DNA of 64,000 nt from Bin127 sp965203505 (GTDB lineage: Bacteria; Chloroflexota; Dehalococcoidia; Lucifugimonadales; Lucifugimonadaceae): positions 2,728,001 to 2,792,000 of the forward strand of contig OZ241880.1 in the NCBI GenBank assembly GCA_965203505.1, given 5' to 3'. Below the pieces are notes generated by a model. It ran no database searches, had not been told where the DNA came from, and was given only the letters and a program-made list of their open reading frames with translations. Both the position numbers and the translations under genes were made by a program. How positions within the stretch are numbered: position 1 is the stretch's first letter; each line of letters starts with the position of its first letter. This document shows positions 59,307-64,000 of the stretch, one piece after another.

Positions 59307-60128
59307 ATGGGTATTGTGTACGTCTTAACCAACCCTGCTATGCAAGGGCTGGTCAAAATCGGCAAAACCACTCGATCAACCCTAGAGAATCGAATGGGCG
59401 AACTCTATTCGACTGGCGTCCCGGTTCCTTTCAACTGTGAAATCGCAGTTGAGGTTGATGACGAGGCGTCTGTTGAAAGTGTGCTCCACAAAGCGTTCGC
59501 TAAGTTTAGGATCAATCCTCGACGCGAGTTTTTTGAGGTCGATCCTGAACACATCAAACCCTTGATCGCTCTGCTGGGGAGAGAAATTTCGCTGGATGTT
59601 GATGCCGTGGACATTGATCCGGAATCGCAAGAAGCTGGTGAGGACTATCAGCGCAAAAGAGCAACGCCGTCGCATTTTGAGTTCTTGGAGCCGTTAGCCG
59701 AGGAACTCGACGATCGATATGGCATCCGTATACGTAGACGCCGCAAAAAACAGCCGAATTGGGATTTTCACTCTGGTGTCGAAGATATTCGGTACAACAT
59801 CGGTTTCCACTACGAAGGTTTCAAAGTGCGTGTGCGGTTATCGTTCCACCGTAGCGATGTGGAATTCAACCGACGGTTGTTTGATCAACTCAATGTGAGA
59901 CGCTCGGAGATTGAAAACGCTATAGGCGAAGACTTGGAGTGGGAGCGCGTCGTTACTCGGCGCAAAGGAAGCATGATCACGGCATATGCTCCCGGTTCAT
60001 TGGACAGTTCCGAAGATGAACTGGAAGACGCTAGAGCTTGGCTAGTGTCAACCACAGTTAAATTCAACGAAGTGTTTGGGCCGTTTCTGGAAGAACTGGT
60101 GCCGCAGGTGGAAGACGAGTTACGTTAG
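59307..60128 (+). CDS. GIY-YIG nuclease-like protein with DUF4268-type C-terminus
   Basis: 273 residues. The N-terminal ~95 residues match the T5orf172/Mug113 branch of GIY-YIG nucleases: GIVYVLTNPAMQGLVKIGKT (Val-Tyr-Val-Leu ... Lys-Ile-Gly), MGELYSTGVPVPFNCEIAV, and HKAFAKFRINPRREFFEV, with the catalytic Glu likely in the last stretch. The C-terminal half resembles DUF4268: NIGFHYEGFKVRVRLSFHR, NRRLFDQLNVRRSEIENAIG, EDLEWERVVTRR. DUF4268 often joins restriction or defence proteins. The ATG at 59307 has a GGAG site. The gene sits among repeats. Confidence 0.75.
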   Translation: MGIVYVLTNPAMQGLVKIGKTTRSTLENRMGELYSTGVPVPFNCEIAVEVDDEASVESVLHKAFAKFRINPRREFFEVDPEHIKPLIALLGREISLDVDAVDIDPESQEAGEDYQRKRATPSHFEFLEPLAEELDDRYGIRIRRRRKKQPNWDFHSGVEDIRYNIGFHYEGFKVRVRLSFHRSDVEFNRRLFDQLNVRRSEIENAIGEDLEWERVVTRRKGSMITAYAPGSLDSSEDELEDARAWLVSTTVKFNEVFGPFLEELVPQVEDELR

Positions 60129-60170
60129 GGTCCGCAACTGCTGCTTTTGGTTCCACCCCCCTCAGCCCGA

Positions 60171-60233
60171 GCATACCCCGCTCGCTACGCTCGCGCCCCT
60201 TTCGTCCCGAAAGGGGCAGTTTGGTCGCTCAGT
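60171..60233. repeat. Family B repeat
   Basis: GCATACCCCGCTCGCTACGC then the palindrome CCCCTTTCGTCCCGAAAGGG and GGCAGTTTGGTCGCTCAGTA. The copy at 60619-60682 is nearly identical, 448 bases away in the same direction. Confidence 0.75.
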
Positions 60234-60334
60234 ACTCGTCTGGAAGGTTTGATCCCAGACGTCCAACAGCTAGCGGACAAATACCAGTGATCTGGGTGGG
60301 GGTGCCTGATGCTACCTGATTCGGGTTAGGAGTG

Positions 60335-60459
60335 TTGAGAGTCAGGGAGAATTAGGATAGAGGGGCGGAGGTGCCTTAGTCAAGCCAACGGGCGGCTCAC
60401 CATAGCCAAAATACGTGAGTCGCCGCCTCCGCCCTATGAGATCGCAGGTCGCTTGGGAC
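60335..60459. other. Nested inverted repeats in a long intergenic gap
   Basis: The 548-base gap between the GIY-YIG and hydroxyacid dehydrogenase genes has, besides repeats, a nested structure: GAGAGTC (60337) with GACTCTC (about 60455), inside it GGGCGGAGG (60362) with CCTCCGCCC (about 60427), and inside that CGGCTCAC/GTGAGTCG. Together they could fold into a branched RNA of ~125 bases. No promoter was recognised. Confidence 0.4.
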
Positions 60460-60540
60460 TCTCCTCTCTCGCCCCTCATGATATTGCAATTGTCAGTATC
60501 GGTCAATTCTCAACGAGGCTGACCGTTTTGTAATCGGTTC

Positions 60541-60600
60541 CCTCACCCCCGGATCAAGTCCGGGGCAGGCTCTAACCCTCTCCCACGGAGGGAAGAGGGA
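60541..60600. repeat. CCCTCACCC-type palindromic repeat
   Basis: CCCTCACCCCCGGATCAAGT with CCCGGA/TCCGGGG-like and CCCTCTCCC/GGGAAGAGGG arms, a kind of intergenic repeat common in diverse bacteria. Single copy in the window. Confidence 0.6.
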
Positions 60601-60618
60601 ACATTACCGCCGCACCAG

Positions 60619-60682
60619 GCATACCCCGCTCGCTGCGCTCGCGCCCCTTTCGTCTCGAAAGGGGCAGTTTGGTCGCTCAGTA
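60619..60682. repeat. Family B repeat overlapping a gene end
   Basis: Nearly identical to 60171-60233. The repeat runs into the hydroxyacid dehydrogenase gene and supplies its stop codon (TGA at 60677-60679, minus strand). Confidence 0.75.
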
Positions 60683-61651
60683 GCCGGCGACTTTGTCACA
60701 TTCGTAGATAAACGGCTCACCAGCAAGGTAGCGGCGGAGGTTCTCTTTGAAGACTTCGCGTCGGCCTAGGTACATGTCGGGGACTAGGGCTGAGGCGTGG
60801 GGGGAGAAGATGATGTTGGGAGTTGACCAGAGGAGGGAGTCTGGTTCTGGGGGTTCGGGTTCCATGGCGTCTAGGCCGGCGCCTGCTAGTTTTCCGGCGC
60901 GGATGGCTTCGCACATGGCATGTTCGTCGACGATGCCGCCTCGGGAGATGATGATGATGTGGGCGGTGGGTTTCATTGAGGCGATGCGGCGGCGGTCGAT
61001 GGTGTTCATCGTCTCGCTGGTGTAGGGGCAGGCGACTACGAACCAGTCGGACATGGCGATTAGGTCGTCGAGTTTTTCTAGACTCCACACCTCTTCGGCG
61101 TGCTCGGATGGACGGGGGTGTTTATCGACGGCGTAGACTTTCATGTCGAAACCGGATGCGCGTTTGGCTACACGGCGTCCGATGTTTCCGAATCCGTAGA
61201 TGCCGAGGGTTGCGCCTTCGAGTTCGATTTGTCTCCATGCGTAGTCTTCGGGTCGCCATTCGCGGGCCAACTGCTGTGGCAGCATCTCGGGTAGTCTCTG
61301 GGCGAGTGAGGTGATGAGTGCGAAGACGTGGGTTGCCATGGGGCTGACGTGTGAGTCGCGGGAGTTGGTGACGGGGATGTCGGACTCAATGAGTTCGGGG
61401 ATCTTCATGATCCCGTCGATGCCGGTTCCGGCGCAGTGTATCCACTTGAGGTTTTTGGCGGCGAGGAAGACTTTGCGGGTTGGCCATCCGCAGTATGCGT
61501 CGGCATCTTCGATGGCGATGAGTTGGTCCTCTTCGGTTTCGCACCATACGAAGTTGACGTCGGGGAAGGTGTCTTGGAGATCGCGTAGGACGGCATCGTC
61601 AGCTTCGCCGGGTGCGACGCCTCCGGGCATGGGGGTCATTAGTACTTTCAT
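60677..61651 (-). CDS. D-isomer 2-hydroxyacid dehydrogenase
   Basis: 324 residues. NAD-binding loop LGIYGFGNIGRRVAKRASGF near residue 150, the Arg region (IIIISRGGIVDEHAMCEAIR) and the Glu/His pair (GAGLDAMEPEPPEPDSLLWS; IIFSPHASALVPDM). Oxidises or reduces a 2-hydroxy/2-oxo acid such as glyoxylate or hydroxypyruvate; substrate unknown. Its stop codon falls in a family B repeat. Confidence 0.9.
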   Translation of the reverse strand: MKVLMTPMPGGVAPGEADDAVLRDLQDTFPDVNFVWCETEEDQLIAIEDADAYCGWPTRKVFLAAKNLKWIHCAGTGIDGIMKIPELIESDIPVTNSRDSHVSPMATHVFALITSLAQRLPEMLPQQLAREWRPEDYAWRQIELEGATLGIYGFGNIGRRVAKRASGFDMKVYAVDKHPRPSEHAEEVWSLEKLDDLIAMSDWFVVACPYTSETMNTIDRRRIASMKPTAHIIIISRGGIVDEHAMCEAIRAGKLAGAGLDAMEPEPPEPDSLLWSTPNIIFSPHASALVPDMYLGRREVFKENLRRYLAGEPFIYECDKVAGY

Positions 61652-61725
61652 GGGGGGATTCCTTGATCAGAGAGGTAGTGGATTGGCTGAGGTTGTTGAT
61701 ACGTAATTTAGCACTGACGGAGCGG

Positions 61726-61783
61726 GCATCCCCTGCTCGCATCGCTTCGCTTGCTCGCGTCCCTTACGCTTCGCGAAGGGGAC
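61726..61783. repeat. Family B repeat
   Basis: GCATCCCCTGCTCGCATCGC, then TTGCTCGCGTCCCTTACGCT and CGCGAAGGGGACG. A family member with a changed head. Confidence 0.65.
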
Positions 61784-61849
61784 GTCTGCACAACGCGTCA
61801 AATGGGTTGGCTATCACTCGTTTCGCGTAGCATACCCCGTTGCCCCACC

Positions 61850-61900
61850 ATTCTGGATGGACGTTCCGTCCCGTAAACGGCCGGCCTGTGGCGGAATGAC
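61850..61900. repeat. Family C repeat
   Basis: TTCTGGATGGACGTTCCGTC followed by an arm GGCGGAATGACGG. With the copy at 62453 it brackets the 3-methyladenine glycosylase gene. Confidence 0.65.
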
Positions 61901-61902
61901 GG

Positions 61903-62376
61903 TTAGCGGCGCGACTTTGCGCGTTCTCGGGCGCACATCCATTCGTCGTGGGGTGGGACTGGTTCGCCGATTACGTATAGGAAGAAGTAGCATCCGGTGT
62001 CGCCGAGGAATTTGAACTGCTTTTTCAGGTCTTTGACTACGTCGTAGAAGTCGCCGTGGGAGCGTAGGTAATCGATGAAGCAACCGTGTTCGGCGTCGAG
62101 TTCGATGATGCGCTGCGCGTTGTAGGCGATGGCGGCGAGTTTGCGTCGGTTGCGGATGACGCGGGTATCGTGAGCGAGTTCTTCTAGCTCTTCTTCGGTT
62201 AACGCGGCGACTCTTCCGATTTCGAAGCCGTGGAAGGCTTCGTTGGTGTCGGGCCATTTGGCGTTGACTACTTGCCAAGACATTCCGCTTTGGAAGACTG
62301 CTTTGGACATGACTTCTAGGTAGTCGTCGAGGGACTGGACTTGGACTTGGGGCGGCGCGCCTTTTTCTTCGGGCAT
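61903..62376 (-). CDS. DNA-3-methyladenine glycosylase I-like protein
   Basis: 157 residues, HhH-GPD-type Tag family. VFQSGMSWQVVNAKWPDTNE and AFHGFEIGRVAALTEEELEE match the conserved F-Q-A-G-L-S-W ... F-x-G-F-D block; RNRRKLAAIAYNAQRIIELD and FKFLGDTGCYFFLYVIGEPV are further family marks. Removes 3-methyladenine in base-excision repair in the type enzyme. The zinc-binding ends of E. coli Tag are not obvious. Confidence 0.8.
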   Translation of the reverse strand: MPEEKGAPPQVQVQSLDDYLEVMSKAVFQSGMSWQVVNAKWPDTNEAFHGFEIGRVAALTEEELEELAHDTRVIRNRRKLAAIAYNAQRIIELDAEHGCFIDYLRSHGDFYDVVKDLKKQFKFLGDTGCYFFLYVIGEPVPPHDEWMCARERAKSRR

Positions 62377-62452
62377 AAATGAACTTCTCGCTATCGTCTG
62401 AACCGCGAATGGTGTGATTCTAATGATGGGCTTCGATGCCCCTCACTCACCC

Positions 62453-62510
62453 CTCTGGATGGATGTCCCGTCCGCTGAAGCGCCGGATTTCGCCGAAATG
62501 ACGGGATTGC
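62453..62510. repeat. Family C repeat
   Basis: CTCTGGATGGATGTCCCGTC then CGCTGAAGCGCCGGATTTCG and GAAATGACGGG. Third family C copy. Confidence 0.6.
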
Positions 62511-62569
62511 GCGGGGATGACGGACTTTCTGCGGCATCAAGGATGGTTCCGAAGTAATAACATTCCGGC

Positions 62570-62767
62570 ATGGATAACTTGGAAGATCGGACAAGCGGCC
62601 TTGAAGGTACGTTTGAGCGGTTGGACGATAGCGTCGACCGTCTGGAAGAATCTATAGATCGATTGCGTGCCGACTTGAACGCCAAATTCAACGCGCTTGT
62701 GATCGTCACGGCAACTGGCGGCCTTTCGATTTTCGGTTCCATCGTGTTGCTGGCACTGCGAACTTGA
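62570..62767 (+). CDS. Small coiled-coil protein with one transmembrane helix
   Basis: 65 residues. Residues 5-42 form a heptad coiled coil (LEGTFERLDDSVDRLEESID then RLRADLNAKF) and 43-62 a hydrophobic helix (ALVIVTATGGLSIFGSIVLL). Similar tail-anchored small proteins are common in uncultivated bacteria; function unknown. No clear ribosome site, so moderate confidence. Confidence 0.5.
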   Translation: MDNLEDRTSGLEGTFERLDDSVDRLEESIDRLRADLNAKFNALVIVTATGGLSIFGSIVLLALRT

Positions 62768-62894
62768 TTGTCGCAAGTCATCTTGCGTCCTAATCATTCG
62801 CGAATACTCTTGTTCGGATTCGGGCTTCGCGCGGATAAAATGCTTGTTGCGCACGTGTTGTGCTGAGAGACCGGAACGGAGTTGGATTTCCATC

Positions 62895-64000
62895 ATGCCG
62901 AATTTGAATAGACTGAGAGCTTTATCCGGACAATCCGCGATTGTGGGTGTGGCCGAATCGGACCAGATTGGGAATGTGCCGGATAAATCTCCGTTGGCGC
63001 ATCACGCCGAGGCGGCTATCAATGCGCTGGACGACGCTGGGCTTTCGCTTTCGGATGTTGATGGGTTGATGACGGCTGGTTGGTCGACGCTGGATGTGGG
63101 TGAATATCTGGGGATACATCCGCGGTTTACGGACAGCACATCGGTAGGTGGGTCTTCGTTTGTGATTCACATCGCGCACGCGATTGCGGCGATACAGGCC
63201 GGGTACTGCGAGGTTGCGCTGATCACGCATGGTCAGGCTGGGCGGAGCGATCGGGCGCGGGCGGGCGCTAACTTGGGCACGCCGCAGAGCCAGTATGAGA
63301 CGCCTTACGGGATCATTGGCCCGCCGGTCTCGTATTCGATGGCGTGTCGGCGTTACATGCACCAGTACGGTGAGGACCGGACGCGGGAGGCGATGGCGAA
63401 CATCGCGGTGTCGACTCGCAAATGGGCGAATATGAACGAGAAGGCATATTTCTACGACCGCCCGGCGACGTTCGACGACTATCACGAATCACGATGGATC
63501 TCGTGGCCGTTCCATTTGTTGGATTGCTGTTTGGTGACGGATGCGGGTGCGGCGATTGTTGTGACGACGGCAGAACGGGCGAAGGACTGTGCGAAAGGCG
63601 GCGTTGGTATCTTGGGCGCTGCCGAGGGGCACGACCATTCGATGATTTCGCAGATGCCGGATTTGACGAGGGCCTTTGGTCGCAACACTGGTCAGCAGGC
63701 GCTGGACATGGCGGGGGTTTCGCACTCTGATCTTGATCTGATGATGATCTACGACTCGTTCACTTACACGGTGTTGGTGTCGCTTGAGAACCTCGGGTTC
63801 TGCGGACCGGGCGAAGGGCCGGACTTGGTGGCGAACCAACGCACTGCTCCGGGCGGTGATTTCCCGGTGAACACTTCGGGTGGAGGTTTGTCTTACACGC
63901 ATCCGGGGATGTACGGGATTTTCACGGTTGTCGAGGCAGTTCGGCAATTGCGGGGCGAGACGGGCGAGCGGCAGTTGGATGACTGCAACTTGGCGATTGC
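62895..64000 (+). CDS. Thiolase-like (SCP2-type) protein, truncated by window edge
   Basis: At least 368 codons from the ATG at 62895; the C-terminus lies beyond the window. Thiolase fold: ALDDAGLSLSDVDGLMTAGW near residue 45, VGGSSFVIHIAHAIAAIQAG near 85, FHLLDCCLVTDAGAAIVVTT near 210, and the C-terminal GGGLSYTHPGMYGIFTVVEA with the usual His. The active Cys position reads GGSSF, Ser for Cys, as in a divergent group often paired with a DUF35/OB-fold protein. Role likely in acyl-CoA or sterol-type side-chain breakdown; uncertain. Confidence 0.88.
   Translation, partial: MPNLNRLRALSGQSAIVGVAESDQIGNVPDKSPLAHHAEAAINALDDAGLSLSDVDGLMTAGWSTLDVGEYLGIHPRFTDSTSVGGSSFVIHIAHAIAAIQAGYCEVALITHGQAGRSDRARAGANLGTPQSQYETPYGIIGPPVSYSMACRRYMHQYGEDRTREAMANIAVSTRKWANMNEKAYFYDRPATFDDYHESRWISWPFHLLDCCLVTDAGAAIVVTTAERAKDCAKGGVGILGAAEGHDHSMISQMPDLTRAFGRNTGQQALDMAGVSHSDLDLMMIYDSFTYTVLVSLENLGFCGPGEGPDLVANQRTAPGGDFPVNTSGGGLSYTHPGMYGIFTVVEAVRQLRGETGERQLDDCNLAI

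Overview
The window looks like one contig from an uncultivated, moderately GC-rich bacterium, most likely a Chloroflexota of the SAR202/Dehalococcoidia type. This is an inference from gene content: a fused acetyl-CoA carboxylase beta/alpha gene, RNase J, a HemQ-type chlorite-dismutase-fold protein, many short-chain dehydrogenases, a thiolase-like protein without the usual cysteine, frequent TTG/GTG starts and many short palindromic repeats. No rRNA, tRNA or CRISPR array was recognised.

Layout. 1-15 kb: minus-strand housekeeping block (pnp fragment, rpsO, CBS membrane protein, orphan GlmU-like left-handed helix protein, accDA, ftsK, rnj, family-4 uracil-DNA glycosylase, acpP, nusB, fabD, rpmF, yceD), interrupted by a plus-strand membrane-anchored collagen-like gene. 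15-16.6 kb: repeat-rich gap with the first copy of a ~710-750 bp structured non-coding element, palindromic repeats and a nonsense-interrupted PaREP1/HEPN-like gene. 16.6-25 kb: acyl-CoA dehydrogenase, ruvC-ruvA-ruvB, an asymmetric pair of ABC exporter half-transporters, RimI-like acetyltransferase. 25-32 kb: zinc-ribbon membrane protein, DapA-family lyase, siroheme nitrite/sulfite reductase, TIM-barrel isomerase, HemQ-like protein, ferredoxin and an A-type Fe-S carrier. 31.8-38.8 kb: lrp-bioY, aspS, tig-clpP-clpX and thiS-like, all plus strand. 38.8-44.3 kb: a peptide/nickel-type ABC uptake operon with a cupredoxin-like lipoprotein. 44.3-55.8 kb: accessory metabolism (two SDRs, a CinA-like plus nucleotidyltransferase pair, nitroreductase, phosphotransferase, FIST sensor, class III aminotransferase, VOC protein, methyltransferase-nuclease fusion, formamidase). 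55.8-62.6 kb: second copy of the non-coding element and a dense field of at least five palindromic repeat families between HAD, panB, NIPSNAP, GIY-YIG/DUF4268, hydroxyacid dehydrogenase and 3-methyladenine glycosylase genes. The window ends inside a thiolase-like gene.

How the genes fit together. The 6.7-15 kb block joins fatty-acid initiation (fabD, acpP, with accDA next door) to ribosome and RNA functions and probably starts at a good promoter at 14999-15028. The clp/tig set is the usual protein-quality cluster. bioY may supply biotin for the carboxylase.

The most interesting object is the two-copy non-coding element at 15070-15827 and 55981-56731. Hairpins persist although reading frames do not, and both copies carry the same sigma70-like promoter (TTGACT, 16-nt spacer, TATATT) pointing into the element from its AT-rich end. 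That suggests a long structured minus-strand RNA. All calls come from reading the sequence alone; no database search was possible.
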